Assembly: GCA_905236385.1 (NCBI GenBank)
Contig: CAJOOY010000005.1
Coordinates: 1-35,757 of the forward strand
DNA: 35,757 nt
Direction: 5' to 3'
DNA from: an uncultured Spirochaetia bacterium
GTDB lineage: Bacteria; Spirochaetota; Spirochaetia; Sphaerochaetales; Sphaerochaetaceae
Part shown: piece after piece, positions 14,235 to 23,086 of the stretch
Numbering within the stretch: the first letter of the stretch is position 1
Layout: every line of letters starts with the position of its first letter
Notes under the pieces: model-generated
Seen by the model: the letters and a program-made list of their open reading frames with translations, nothing else
Told to the model about the DNA's origin: nothing
The model's database searches: none
Program-made: the position numbers and the translations under genes

Positions 14235-14761
14235 TGAGGCGTTTTGTTGTGGCTGCGTTGGTTTTTATTGTTTGTGGTTTTTGGTGCTTTGCTTTTACTC
14301 TGGATCTTTCTTTGGATTCTTTTGTTCTTAAAGATGTGGCTCTGAGAAGCCCGGACTATCAAAGTGGGCTTCAGGTGGCTGTTTTACTTGAGAAGGACTT
14401 TCAGATAAGGGTTCCACTGACAGTTACCTACAAAAAGAATCTTGTGTGTTTTGAGGGAGCCTTAAAGGTTGCTTACTATCCGTTTTCCAAGGGGCTGTTT
14501 CTCTCTCTTTCCATGCTGGATATGGCGTATCTGTACAACATGGGAGAAAGGAGTGCAAGGCAGTACACACTGAATGAGATAGAGGCTGGATGGACGTTTT
14601 TCATAGGTAAGAGGTTCTTCATAGAGCCTTCTGTCTGCTTTAGAGACCCATCGGGAACATTTACTGATGAATATGAAGAGCTTAGGGGATATTTCAACTC
14701 TTATTCAAAAATAAGAATCCGACTTTTGTGCGGATACAGATTATTTGAGGAGGCTCGATGA
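14234..14761 (+). CDS. Small outer-membrane beta-barrel-like protein (175 aa)
   Basis: N-terminal signal peptide (basic MRR, hydrophobic core, cleavage near CFA-FTLD). The mature part of about 155 residues consists of alternating strand-like segments with aromatic girdles (DMAYLYNMGER, WTFFIGKRFFIEPSVCF, YSKIRIRLLCGYRLF), compatible with an eight-stranded barrel. No family recognised. It is translationally coupled on both sides: ATGA-type overlap with the 652-aa lipoprotein gene upstream (GGGAGG precedes the ATG) and TGA/ATG overlap with the 294-aa lipoprotein gene downstream. Together these three likely form an envelope complex. Confidence 0.6.
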   Translation: MRRFVVAALVFIVCGFWCFAFTLDLSLDSFVLKDVALRSPDYQSGLQVAVLLEKDFQIRVPLTVTYKKNLVCFEGALKVAYYPFSKGLFLSLSMLDMAYLYNMGERSARQYTLNEIEAGWTFFIGKRFFIEPSVCFRDPSGTFTDEYEELRGYFNSYSKIRIRLLCGYRLFEEAR

Positions 14762-15642
14762 TGAGTAAGAAAATTAAATTTTGGGTTAATTATTTAACTG
14801 CAGTTATTCTGCTGGTAGCGGTAGTAGGCTGTTCAATGGACCTTAGGCTCTCTTCCCTCTCCGGCTACTCTGCATCTTTGGTAAAAACCAAGGTTGCAAG
14901 TGTAATAGATGAGGAAATGGATACAATTAAGCCACATCTGGATACGGATGTTCAGGGAGAGATAGACAACGTAAAGGGTGGCTCTAGAACCGGAGCTGAG
15001 ATAGTGGATCTGACATGTCTGGAAGAGAACGGAGAAGACTATGTAGATTTGTGTTATGAGGTGGACCTTAGCTCTTCTTCTTACGACTACTCAAGCGTGG
15101 TAGATGTATCCAGACGTGTTCTCACAGATGAGCAGTTTGAAGGTTTGGAGAAGCAGATAGAGGAGACGGAGAAGGCTATCAGGGAGACTTTTGAACCATT
15201 GGCTAAAGATATACCTTTAAGTCAGCAGGAAGAGTTCTACGCTGACTTGGAGTCTTTTGTAGTGCGCTCCGTGGTGCTTCTGGCAGCGAGTGCAGTTTAT
15301 GCGTACATACCTGACACAGTTTTGTGGGGAAAGATTACTGCCGCTGCTGCTGTTGCAGTTGGAGCTGGGCTTGTAGCCATGGTAGCCATGGAAGTTTATA
15401 GAGATGTTAACGGAATAGGGCCCTCCCTGAATCTTGGAAAAGACGCTTCTTTCCAGGATTGGCTAAAAGAGCTGGTGAAGACGCCTCAGGCTGATTATGC
15501 CTTAACTACTGCGGTCACTTCCATAACCACGTCTTTGGGAATGAGCCCTACTGCCACTGCCATTTCTCTTGCTGTCTTCGGAATTTTCAATTCAACGGAC
15601 ATGTTAAAGGAACTTGGGGCCAAGTACGACTTCAATATCTGA
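14758..15642 (+). CDS. Lipoprotein with a central hydrophobic helix (294 aa)
   Basis: Two adjacent ATGs (14758, 14761) follow GAGGAGG. The signal peptide has lipobox VVGC (Cys25). The mature protein is acidic with a possible coiled-coil stretch around residues 128-160 (DEQFEGLEKQIEETEKAI), followed by a strongly hydrophobic Ala/Val segment (about 175-215, AAAAVAVGAGLVAMVAM) that could insert in a membrane, and a second Ala/Thr-rich segment near the C-terminus. No family recognised. It is the last gene of the three-gene envelope unit begun at 12276; 59 bases separate it from pepT. Confidence 0.6.
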   Translation: MMSKKIKFWVNYLTAVILLVAVVGCSMDLRLSSLSGYSASLVKTKVASVIDEEMDTIKPHLDTDVQGEIDNVKGGSRTGAEIVDLTCLEENGEDYVDLCYEVDLSSSSYDYSSVVDVSRRVLTDEQFEGLEKQIEETEKAIRETFEPLAKDIPLSQQEEFYADLESFVVRSVVLLAASAVYAYIPDTVLWGKITAAAAVAVGAGLVAMVAMEVYRDVNGIGPSLNLGKDASFQDWLKELVKTPQADYALTTAVTSITTSLGMSPTATAISLAVFGIFNSTDMLKELGAKYDFNI

Positions 15643-15660
15643 CTTTTATTGTGTTATTAT

Positions 15661-15697
15661 GTCTCCTAGGGCACTTTTTATAGGAGCCTCAGGAGAC
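15661..15697 (+). promoter_or_regulatory. Alternative hairpins around the pepT ribosome binding site
   Basis: GTCTCCT (15661-15667) is complementary to AGGAGAC (15691-15697), which contains the pepT Shine-Dalgarno AGGAG. The overlapping CTCCTA (15663-15668) is instead complementary to TAGGAG (15681-15686). The two pairings exclude each other: the first hides the ribosome binding site and the second frees it. The stems are short (7 and 6 bp), so chance is possible. Confidence 0.3.
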
Positions 15698-15701
15698 AAT
15701 C

Positions 15702-16928
15702 ATGTTTAAAGAAGAAGTTCTTAAGCGCTTTATCAGCTATGCAGTAATAGATACTATGAGTGACCCGTCTAAGGCGGATAAGATTCACCCTTCGACTGAG
15801 GGTCAGTGGAATTTGCTGAGACTTTTGGAGAAGGAGCTCAGGGGACTTGGGTTAGAGGACGTTTCTCTTGATAAATACGGATATTTGCTTGCTAGAGTTT
15901 CTGCCAACACTCAGGGTAAGAGCGCCATAGCTTTCAGCTCCCATGTGGACACCGCTTCAGATGTGATGGGAAACGGAGTAAAACCCAGAGTGGTGAGAAA
16001 CTACGACGGGTCAGATATAAAACTGAACTCAAAGTACACAATTGCCGTGAAGGATAATCCGGAGCTTTGCTCGTACGTGGGGTCGGACATTGTCGTCTCC
16101 GACGGCAACACACTCCTAGGTAGCGATGATAAGTCGGGAATTGCCGAGATTATGACTGCCATCTCATACGTTGTTAAGCACCCGGAGATCAAGCACGGGG
16201 AGATAGAAGTCCTCTTCTCACCAGACGAAGAGACCGGGTTTGGAATGGACTTCTTTGACGTGGACAGGCTTCACTGCAGGGCGCTTTACACCATGGACGG
16301 CGGGGAGCGCTACGAGATAGAGGATGAGTGCTTTAACGCCGCTTCGGTGAAGGTCCGCTTTGAAGGGGTCTCATACCACTTGGGCTCAGCAAGAGGCCGC
16401 ATGGTCAACGCACTTACCATGTGCACGGCCTTCATTAACGCCCTCCCACAGGCCGAGAGCCCTGAAGCCACAGATGGCCGCTACGGCTACTACTGCGCCC
16501 ATGAAGTTAAGGGCAATGTCTCCTCTGTGGACCTGGAAGTCCTCCTCCGTGATTTTGACTACAACTCTCTTGAGCAGAGGATTAAGGCTCTCAAGAGCAT
16601 AGGTAAAACAATTGAGCAGCTCTACAGGGGCGGAAAGGTCACTGTAAAGCCAACAATCAGCTACAGAAACATGGTTGAAGCCTCAAGAAAGGACCCAAAG
16701 GCCCTGGAATCTGTCTACGAAGCTGCCAAGGTTTTGGGCCAGCCAATAGTTAACAGAATAATCCGCGGTGGCACCGACGGGGCTAGAATAGCAGAGAAGG
16801 GTATCTCCTGCCCAAACATCTACGCCGGTGGGCACAACATGCACAGCCGCTTTGAGTGGGTTGGAGTAGACGCCATGAATGATGCTAGTAAATTAATAGT
16901 GGAGATAGTCAAACAGTGGGCAAAATAA
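15702..16928 (+). CDS. pepT: Peptidase T (tripeptide aminopeptidase)
   Basis: A 408-residue M20B metallopeptidase of normal length. The zinc site is visible as SSHVDTA (His and Asp), GSDDKSGIAEIM (bridging Asp), SPDEETGFG (catalytic Glu and ligand Glu), TMDGGE (Asp) and GGHNMHSRFE (His). It removes N-terminal residues from tripeptides in the cytoplasm, finishing protein turnover. AGGAG lies six bases before the ATG and may be hidden by a local hairpin. The last 13 bases overlap the GTG start of the next gene, and downstream lies an M16C oligopeptidase, so the operon may link two peptide-degrading enzymes with two envelope proteins. Confidence 0.92.
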   Translation: MFKEEVLKRFISYAVIDTMSDPSKADKIHPSTEGQWNLLRLLEKELRGLGLEDVSLDKYGYLLARVSANTQGKSAIAFSSHVDTASDVMGNGVKPRVVRNYDGSDIKLNSKYTIAVKDNPELCSYVGSDIVVSDGNTLLGSDDKSGIAEIMTAISYVVKHPEIKHGEIEVLFSPDEETGFGMDFFDVDRLHCRALYTMDGGERYEIEDECFNAASVKVRFEGVSYHLGSARGRMVNALTMCTAFINALPQAESPEATDGRYGYYCAHEVKGNVSSVDLEVLLRDFDYNSLEQRIKALKSIGKTIEQLYRGGKVTVKPTISYRNMVEASRKDPKALESVYEAAKVLGQPIVNRIIRGGTDGARIAEKGISCPNIYAGGHNMHSRFEWVGVDAMNDASKLIVEIVKQWAK

Positions 16929-17566
16929 GAGTTATTCTTTGTTTTTTTCTTCTTGTTTTCCTCTGTTTCCCGCTTTTTGCCTTCTCTGAGCAGTATGTTT
17001 ACGGGGACATGGTCTCTTTTGTCCTTGAAGAAGGTGAGAGCGTAAGAAAGGGCTCTGTTTTTAAAGATCAGAACTCAAATGTTTTCATAGCTTCAAATAT
17101 TCATGAAAATGTGGTGGTTCTTCAGCGCCTCTTTGGAAGCGGTAAGTACACAGTTGGAAGCCCGCTGCAGAAGAGAATGGCGCTCTATTCACTGACCGCA
17201 GTTTCCACGTTTGACTATGGGGCAGTTCTGCTTAGTCGTACAGGGGAACTTTATCCGTTAATTCCATTTTTTGGAGTAAGCTACACTTACAAATACTCAG
17301 AGTTTAACATTTTTGCCGGTTTGAGGACTTCTATTTCCCTCTCTTCTGTTACAGGCTCTTCATTCTTTTTGTTAAAGAATGGGTTTATAGACATAAGTGC
17401 AGGGCTTGGGACTACTTCCAGGTTTTCAGGTGGAAGTCTTCTTACTCTGTTCATGTACAGGTATAATCTTGGTAGGCTCAGTCTGGGCGCAGGAGCCAGT
17501 GCTCTTAAGTCGGAGAATATTACGTTTAAGATAGCACCTGTTGTTAGTTTGGGAGTTACTATTTGA
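16916..17566 (+). CDS. Outer-membrane beta-barrel-like protein (216 aa)
   Basis: GTG start at 16916 inside the pepT 3' end, GGAG 11 bases upstream. The signal peptide ends near FAF-SEQ. The mature protein has regularly spaced amphipathic strands (FFGVSYTYKYSEFNIFAGLR, then FIDISAGLGTTSRF and YNLGRLSLGAGASAL) and ends in VVSLGVTI, without a terminal Phe. No family recognised. Its TGA overlaps the TTG start of the following lipoprotein gene (TTGA at 17563-17566), so expression of the pair is coupled. Confidence 0.6.
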   Translation: MGKIRVILCFFLLVFLCFPLFAFSEQYVYGDMVSFVLEEGESVRKGSVFKDQNSNVFIASNIHENVVVLQRLFGSGKYTVGSPLQKRMALYSLTAVSTFDYGAVLLSRTGELYPLIPFFGVSYTYKYSEFNIFAGLRTSISLSSVTGSSFFLLKNGFIDISAGLGTTSRFSGGSLLTLFMYRYNLGRLSLGAGASALKSENITFKIAPVVSLGVTI

Positions 17567-18996
17567 GAAAGAAGTCTGTAGTTCTTGTTTTAGCTGTTCT
17601 CATTATTTTTGCTCTTACAGGGTGTGCTCAAACAAGAAGCTATATTATGGGCATGATTAAAGATGTGCCCTCTTGGTACTACTACCCACAGTCAAGAATC
17701 GGTAGAAATGAGATTTCTTTCATAGGTGAAGGGCTTTCTGCTGAGAGTGTCAGACAGTCTGAGCTGGTTGCGTACAACAACCTGTTTGAAAAACTTGAAG
17801 AGTATGTTGGAACAGAGCTTGGAAGAGAGTACTACAGAGATTTGATAAACGCTGGAGCCATAGAAGATTTAGCTCTACATGTGGTTGTCACGGATAAGAC
17901 GTATTTGGAAAAGAGCGGTCAGTACAGGACTATTCTTCTCTGCGCAGCCTCTGAAGAGATTATGACCAACCTGAGAACTGAGTCCAGGCAGGAAGAGTAC
18001 AATAGGGAAAAAGAAGTTATAGCCCTGGTTGATGAAGGGGATCAGTGTATAAAAAACAGCCAGGACTTGAAGGCAGTTCGGCTTTATCTGCAGTCCATGA
18101 TTCTCTCCCACGGCCTTGAAAACCTTGAAGATGGCTACGACTACGAGTCCATACTCAAAGAAGTGAAGCAGATACTTTCAACTCTTAGCATGAAGATAGT
18201 CTCTTCAAACCAGGTAGAAGCTTCTTGCTCAGTTTTGGTGGAGAGGCGTGAGACCATCTTGAAAACCAAGGTAGATATGGCAGATGTACTGGCTTCCTAC
18301 ATTTGTGTGGACGGACTAGGTAACTCCTGGGAAGACTCTTACGCCTTTACTTCTGATTCTGACGGAGTTTTCCGCTTCAGGTCTGTAAACTACACTCTAA
18401 CTACTGTTGGGCAGATAGTCTTTACTTTTAATATCTATGATGAGATAAGCGGAATAAGAGCTTTTGACGAGGAGACAGCAGAGGAGCTGAGTAGGTTGGT
18501 TGAAGAGAAGAGGACAGTCTTCTCTTATGACAAAACTCTTAACAGCACTCTTATGGGCCTGGTGGTTTTCACCTACGACTCTTCTTGGAACAGAGAGGAA
18601 AATCAGAATTGGTCAGACTATCTGCAGAACCGCCTTATCTCCGACTCTCTTGCTTCTTTCAAGGTCTCCTATACTGAGCAAGCGGATTTGAATCTGGATG
18701 GGGACTTATCTGATTCTGAGATTCTCTCTTATTTACTGAAGATTGAAGATAGGGATATAGAAACAGCCCTGATACTTAGAATGGGACCTCTAAGGCAGAG
18801 TACAGCTGCCGGTGTCTGTCATACTGTGGTTGAAGGAAAGGCCGTTTTCTACTTTAAACTTGATTCTTCTACTTTTAGAGAAAGCCCGGTACTGAACGTA
18901 AGTGGGTTTGGAGAGACAGCAGAAGAAGCTCTGACGAACGCTTATAAAAACATCTGTAACATAATCTACGACTGGTTAAAGGGAAACTATGTTTAA
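17563..18996 (+). CDS. LPP20-like lipoprotein (477 aa)
   Basis: TTG start at 17563, seven bases after GGGAG. Signal peptide with lipobox LTGC (Cys21). Residues about 35-75 (VPSWYYYPQSRI, FIGEGLSAESVRQSELVAYNNL) follow the pattern of LPP20-type lipoproteins: a Trp-Tyr after Pro, a GxG segment, then a helix with spaced alanines. Two or more similar alpha/beta repeats follow (GFGETAEEALTNAYKNICNIIYDWL near the C-terminus reads like a second such unit). A helical TPR-like stretch (about 150-185) lies between. Function unknown; probably periplasmic face of the outer membrane. It overlaps the protease gene by eight bases. Confidence 0.55.
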   Translation: MRKKSVVLVLAVLIIFALTGCAQTRSYIMGMIKDVPSWYYYPQSRIGRNEISFIGEGLSAESVRQSELVAYNNLFEKLEEYVGTELGREYYRDLINAGAIEDLALHVVVTDKTYLEKSGQYRTILLCAASEEIMTNLRTESRQEEYNREKEVIALVDEGDQCIKNSQDLKAVRLYLQSMILSHGLENLEDGYDYESILKEVKQILSTLSMKIVSSNQVEASCSVLVERRETILKTKVDMADVLASYICVDGLGNSWEDSYAFTSDSDGVFRFRSVNYTLTTVGQIVFTFNIYDEISGIRAFDEETAEELSRLVEEKRTVFSYDKTLNSTLMGLVVFTYDSSWNREENQNWSDYLQNRLISDSLASFKVSYTEQADLNLDGDLSDSEILSYLLKIEDRDIETALILRMGPLRQSTAAGVCHTVVEGKAVFYFKLDSSTFRESPVLNVSGFGETAEEALTNAYKNICNIIYDWLKGNYV

Positions 18997-21871
18997 TTCT
19001 GAAAAGACAGTGGATCTTCCGCTTTACGACGGAAAAGGGACCATGTACGTTCATGACAGGACGGGCATGGAGGTTTTTCATATAAAAAATGAGAGTAGTG
19101 AGCTTAGCTGCTGCTTCATGTTTTCAACCCCTTCTGAGGACAGTATGGGAGTGGCCCATATACTTGAACACACAGTCTTAAGTGGATCAGGGCGCTACCC
19201 GGTAAAAGATCCGTTTAATCTGGCCACCCAGTCCAGTCCTAACACTTTCATGAATGCCATGACCTTTCCGGATAAAACCCTCTATCCGTTTGCTTCTCCT
19301 TTGAAGAAGGACTTTGACAACTTGTTTGATATTTATGCAGACGCAGTCTTTAATCCTCTTCTGAGAAAGACCAGCTTTGAGCAGGAGGGAGTCAGATTCT
19401 TTGATGATAAGTTTGACGGAGTGGTCTTTAATGAGATGAGCGGGGTGAGAGCTTCTGAAGATGAGATAATTCTGCATGCAGCCTACAAGAAGCTCTTTGA
19501 CGGCACGCCCTACTGCTATGATGCAGGAGGAGACCCGTACTACATAGCGGATTTAACCTATGATGAGTATTTAAAGAGATACAGAAAGTGGTACAGCCCT
19601 TCTAACTGCAGACTCTTCCTATTTGGAGACTTAGAGGTTTCAGAGTATCTGGATAAATTAGAAGAGAGGTATTTGTTTGAAGAGAATTTGAGCAAGTGGG
19701 ACAGCTGTAAAATTATACCAAGAGCGGAAATATATCCGTTAAAGAATACAGGTTTTGTCCGAGATTCCAGAAAATGCAGTGCAAAAGATACAAATACTGT
19801 TGTTTTATCCTGGATTACAACAGATGAGTCTGATCCTGTTGAGAGTATGACCACAACCATTCTTGTAGATGTCCTGCTAGGAAACCCAGGAGCCCCACTC
19901 TACAAGGCTATTACTGATTCGGATTTGGGTGAAGATTTAAGTAACTCTTCAGGTGTAGCTTCTGGATTCTCCTACACGCCCTTCACTGTTGGTTTTTCTA
20001 ATGCTTTAAAGGGAAAAGAAGATGAGATAGAGGCTTTTTTGGTCTCTACGCTTAAGAAAATAGCTGAAGAAGGGCTTCCTAAAGATCTGTTAAACGGAAT
20101 AATCAAACGATTAGACTTCTCAAACAGAGAAATTCAGAGCGGAAGTATGCCTTTTGGAATAACGGCAGCTATACGTGCTTCTTCTACATGGCTTAGAGGT
20201 CTCTCTCCCTGCCTTGGGCTTGATAAGGTTGGAACACTGAATGAGATTAAAGAAAGACTAAAAAAAGATGATAGGTACTTTGAAAAGTGGCTTTTAAAAT
20301 ATGTAGTCAACAACCCGAACCGCTGCCTACTTACTGTCTCAGAAGACCCTTCCTGCACTGAAAGCTACAAGGCTTTGATGAATGAGAAGCTTATAAAGAG
20401 AAAGAGCAGGTACTCGGATAAGGATTTACTGGAGCAGAAGAAGGCTTTTGAAGAGTTTGTTTCCACAGAGGATACTGAGGAGCAGATTTCAACTATTAAG
20501 AGAATGAAGATCTCAGACATGCCTGATAGAGTTCCTCTTTTTGATAACCCTCCTTTGGAAGACTCTCCTTTCATAGACAAGGTTTCTATTCACCGTCTGG
20601 TCGAGAGAACAAACGGAATAGTGTACCTGCATATGGGCTTTGACTGTTCGTCACTGACGGACGAAGAGAAGTATCTACTTCCTCTGTTCATAAGGCTTCT
20701 AAATATCTGTAACACCAAGAGCCACAGTTACACAGAGATAGGAACACTGATTAAGAATCACACTGGCAGCCTGTCTATTTCCAATATGTGCGGCTCCTCT
20801 TCTACTGGTGAGACAGTCAGCTTTGTTTATGTTTTCTCTAAGTTTTTAAACGAAGATACTGAGAACGCTATAAAACTAATTCTTGAGATGCTTCAAGAAG
20901 GAGTTCTAAGAGATACAGAGAGAATCAGGGCTTCTATTTCAGATATAGTCTCTGATTTTGACTCTTACTATCTAAGCTACGGAAACTACTTTGCCACTAT
21001 GAGTGCGGCGTCCTTACTAACGGAAGCGCAGAGAGAAAATGAGATAGAAAGCGGAACAAGTAGCTATCTTTACATGAATTCTTTGAGAAACCTTGGAGAT
21101 GATAAGTTAGTAAGTATAGCTGACAAACTAGAGGTAATTAGAGATAAAGTATTTAATAGTAATAAATTAACTGTTGAATACTGCTGTGAAGAGGCAGAGG
21201 TTTCACACATACATGAAGCAGTTTTGGGTATGGTTAATAAGTTAAATGTAAGGCCTCCTTACAAAGGCGTGGCAGTTAGTAAGCCTTCCTTATCCAGAAG
21301 CTGTGATTACAGAATTCTCAAAGTCTCTTCAGGTCCTTCCTTTAACGCTTTAGCTTTCAAGCTTCCTTTCACCGATGAGAGCTTTATGACCAGGGCCACA
21401 GTACTTTCAGCCATTCTCTCCTATGGCTACTTGTGGGATGAAATAAGAGGAAAAGGCGGAGCCTACGGAGTTGAGTGCAGCGCCAACAGCCAGGATAAGA
21501 TCTTCTACTTCTCTTCCTACAGAGACCCGTCTGTTGAAAAGACCTTCTCTGCTTTTGCTAATTCTTTCTCTTCTGAAATCTGCGAGGAAGAGATAGAGAA
21601 TATAGTTGTCACCCTCATTGGAAAAGAGCTTAAGCCCATGACCCCAAATACTAAGAGCTCAGAAGTCTTTAGGCGAATCCTCTTCTCTCTTAGTGATGAT
21701 TTGTACCTACAGCGCAGACAAATAGTTATGAATACAAGCGTAGAGGATTTGAAAAAGGTAGCGTTGGTTCTTGAAAAGGAGTGCAAGAAATCTGCTGTGA
21801 AGGTGTCAGTCAGAAGCTCTCTGCCTGGGGAAAACGAAGGCATAACAGAGGTTGTTGAAGTCCCCGTCTGA
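18989..21871 (+). CDS. M16C family metalloprotease (presequence protease-like)
   Basis: A 960-residue insulinase-superfamily protein with the inverted zinc motif HILEH (57-61: His57, Glu60, His61) and the later VVFNEMSG segment supplying the third ligand, in the M16C arrangement of two fused halves. The C-terminal half has the conserved GGAYGVECS region that closes the chamber. M16C enzymes degrade unfolded oligopeptides. No signal peptide is visible, so it is predicted cytoplasmic, where it would feed tripeptides to PepT. ATG 18989 lies within the 3' end of the lipoprotein gene. The promoter of cdaA is embedded in its last codons. Confidence 0.88.
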   Translation: MFNSEKTVDLPLYDGKGTMYVHDRTGMEVFHIKNESSELSCCFMFSTPSEDSMGVAHILEHTVLSGSGRYPVKDPFNLATQSSPNTFMNAMTFPDKTLYPFASPLKKDFDNLFDIYADAVFNPLLRKTSFEQEGVRFFDDKFDGVVFNEMSGVRASEDEIILHAAYKKLFDGTPYCYDAGGDPYYIADLTYDEYLKRYRKWYSPSNCRLFLFGDLEVSEYLDKLEERYLFEENLSKWDSCKIIPRAEIYPLKNTGFVRDSRKCSAKDTNTVVLSWITTDESDPVESMTTTILVDVLLGNPGAPLYKAITDSDLGEDLSNSSGVASGFSYTPFTVGFSNALKGKEDEIEAFLVSTLKKIAEEGLPKDLLNGIIKRLDFSNREIQSGSMPFGITAAIRASSTWLRGLSPCLGLDKVGTLNEIKERLKKDDRYFEKWLLKYVVNNPNRCLLTVSEDPSCTESYKALMNEKLIKRKSRYSDKDLLEQKKAFEEFVSTEDTEEQISTIKRMKISDMPDRVPLFDNPPLEDSPFIDKVSIHRLVERTNGIVYLHMGFDCSSLTDEEKYLLPLFIRLLNICNTKSHSYTEIGTLIKNHTGSLSISNMCGSSSTGETVSFVYVFSKFLNEDTENAIKLILEMLQEGVLRDTERIRASISDIVSDFDSYYLSYGNYFATMSAASLLTEAQRENEIESGTSSYLYMNSLRNLGDDKLVSIADKLEVIRDKVFNSNKLTVEYCCEEAEVSHIHEAVLGMVNKLNVRPPYKGVAVSKPSLSRSCDYRILKVSSGPSFNALAFKLPFTDESFMTRATVLSAILSYGYLWDEIRGKGGAYGVECSANSQDKIFYFSSYRDPSVEKTFSAFANSFSSEICEEEIENIVVTLIGKELKPMTPNTKSSEVFRRILFSLSDDLYLQRRQIVMNTSVEDLKKVALVLEKECKKSAVKVSVRSSLPGENEGITEVVEVPV

Positions 21872-21880
21872 GGTTATAAT
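21852..21880 (+). promoter_or_regulatory. Promoter of the cdaA operon
   Basis: TTGTTG (21852-21857), 17-base spacer, TATAAT (21875-21880). The -35 is inside the last codons of the protease gene. AGGAGG at 21895-21900 follows as the ribosome binding site. This gives the long housekeeping run its own start independent of the protease operon. Confidence 0.65.
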
Positions 21881-21906
21881 TGTAAAGTTGGGAAAGGAGG
21901 GCCAAG

Positions 21907-22692
21907 GTGGCACTTTTAATAATCAGAGTTGTTGTCCAGATACTGATTCTGACAGCACTCTTCTATTATGTGTATATTTCTCTCTCCAGAGGCGGAGCGG
22001 CCCAGTTTGCTTACGCAATTGCCATTTATATTTTTGCCTATTTGTTGTTTATGGTCACCGGCCTGGAGGTCCTGGTGCGGATTATGAAGGTCTGTGCCCT
22101 TCCCTTTGTGGCTTTTTTGTGCGTTCTTTATCAGATTGAGCTCCGTAGGGCCTTTGTTCAGGGCTTTGGAAGGGGTCTTTTCAAACGCGCGTCCTCTAAA
22201 ACTTCTTCTGAAGAGATAGATGCTATCATTTCTGCGTGTAATACTTTGGTCCAGGCCAAGCGTGGCGCCCTCATTGTTTTCCCAAGACAGGTCCCGATCA
22301 AGAACATAATTGAGACAGGAACAAGGCTGAATGCAGATATTTCCTCGGCTATTATAGTTACTATTTTTGAACATGATACTCCACTACACGATGGAGCGCT
22401 GGTAGTCCAGGACGGACGCATTGTGGCAGCAGGGTGCTACCTTCCTCTGAGCCAGCAGAGAGATATAAGTGCCTCATTCGGTACCAGGCACCGAGCCGCT
22501 TTGGGCTTGGCAGAAGAGTCGGACTCAGTTGTGATGATTGTTTCCGAGGAGACCGGGGCCATTTCACTGGCATACGGTGCAAACCTCTACTACAACCTGG
22601 ACAACCCTTCTCTTAAGTCTACCCTACTGGCCCTGTTCAATAGTTTTGATATGCGCGCTTCTGCCCCGGAGGTGAAAGATGAAGAGAAATAA
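21907..22692 (+). CDS. cdaA: Diadenylate cyclase CdaA
   Basis: A 261-residue membrane enzyme making c-di-AMP from two ATP. Three N-terminal hydrophobic helices (about 4-25, 33-52, 56-76) precede a DAC domain carrying DGA (162-164) and RHR (194-196, in GTRHRAA), the nucleotide-binding and metal-binding motifs. GTG start at 21907 is six bases after AGGAGG. It overlaps the YbbR-domain gene downstream by 14 bases, the classic cdaA-cdaR pairing in which CdaR modulates the cyclase. c-di-AMP controls potassium and osmotic balance and cell-wall state. Confidence 0.94.
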   Translation: MALLIIRVVVQILILTALFYYVYISLSRGGAAQFAYAIAIYIFAYLLFMVTGLEVLVRIMKVCALPFVAFLCVLYQIELRRAFVQGFGRGLFKRASSKTSSEEIDAIISACNTLVQAKRGALIVFPRQVPIKNIIETGTRLNADISSAIIVTIFEHDTPLHDGALVVQDGRIVAAGCYLPLSQQRDISASFGTRHRAALGLAEESDSVVMIVSEETGAISLAYGANLYYNLDNPSLKSTLLALFNSFDMRASAPEVKDEEK

Positions 22693-23086
22693 GTCTACTT
22701 CTAACGACGGCATTTTCAGCAACTGGCAGATAAAGATTCTCTGTTTCATCTTTGCAGTTATAGTTTTTGTAATTGTTTTCTACACCTCTCTTGAGACGAG
22801 AAAGGTCACTCTCCCTCTTCAAGTGATTCTTCCTGAAAGCTACGAACCAACCAGTGTTATTCCAGACTCCGGGACTCTGGTTATTATGGGAGATGAGACA
22901 GAAATTTACTTGATAAGAGCTGATTCTGTAAGACTTTACGCGGATTTCTCTGGTGTAAGCAGTGACGGAATTGCCATAGCTCCAGTGCAGGTTGATTATG
23001 ATGAGCTTGAGGTGTATGTGGATCTCTCTGAAGTCTACTTCAGAAGCTCTCCGCTGTTTGTAAGAATATACTTTGAGGAAAAATAG
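22679..23086 (+). CDS. Short CdaR/YbbR-like protein (135 aa)
   Basis: One N-terminal transmembrane helix (about residues 17-38) followed by a single extracytoplasmic YbbR-like beta domain (VTLPLQVILPESYEPTSVIPDSGTLVIMG, ending SPLFVRIYFEEK). Firmicute CdaR proteins carry several YbbR repeats in about 400 residues, so this is a minimal version. Position and overlap with cdaA indicate that it is the cyclase partner at the membrane. The TAG stop shares a base with the GTG start of acpS. Confidence 0.75.
   Translation: MKRNKSTSNDGIFSNWQIKILCFIFAVIVFVIVFYTSLETRKVTLPLQVILPESYEPTSVIPDSGTLVIMGDETEIYLIRADSVRLYADFSGVSSDGIAIAPVQVDYDELEVYVDLSEVYFRSSPLFVRIYFEEK

Noticed and set aside
15655-15660. TATTAT as the pepT promoter -10
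   Set aside because: No acceptable -35 at 16-18 bases upstream; not reported as a promoter.
21003-21022. Fourth copy of the shared element (GTGCGGCGTCCTTACTAA)
   Set aside because: It lies within the coding sequence of the M16C protease, matches only the core, and is better explained by codon content.
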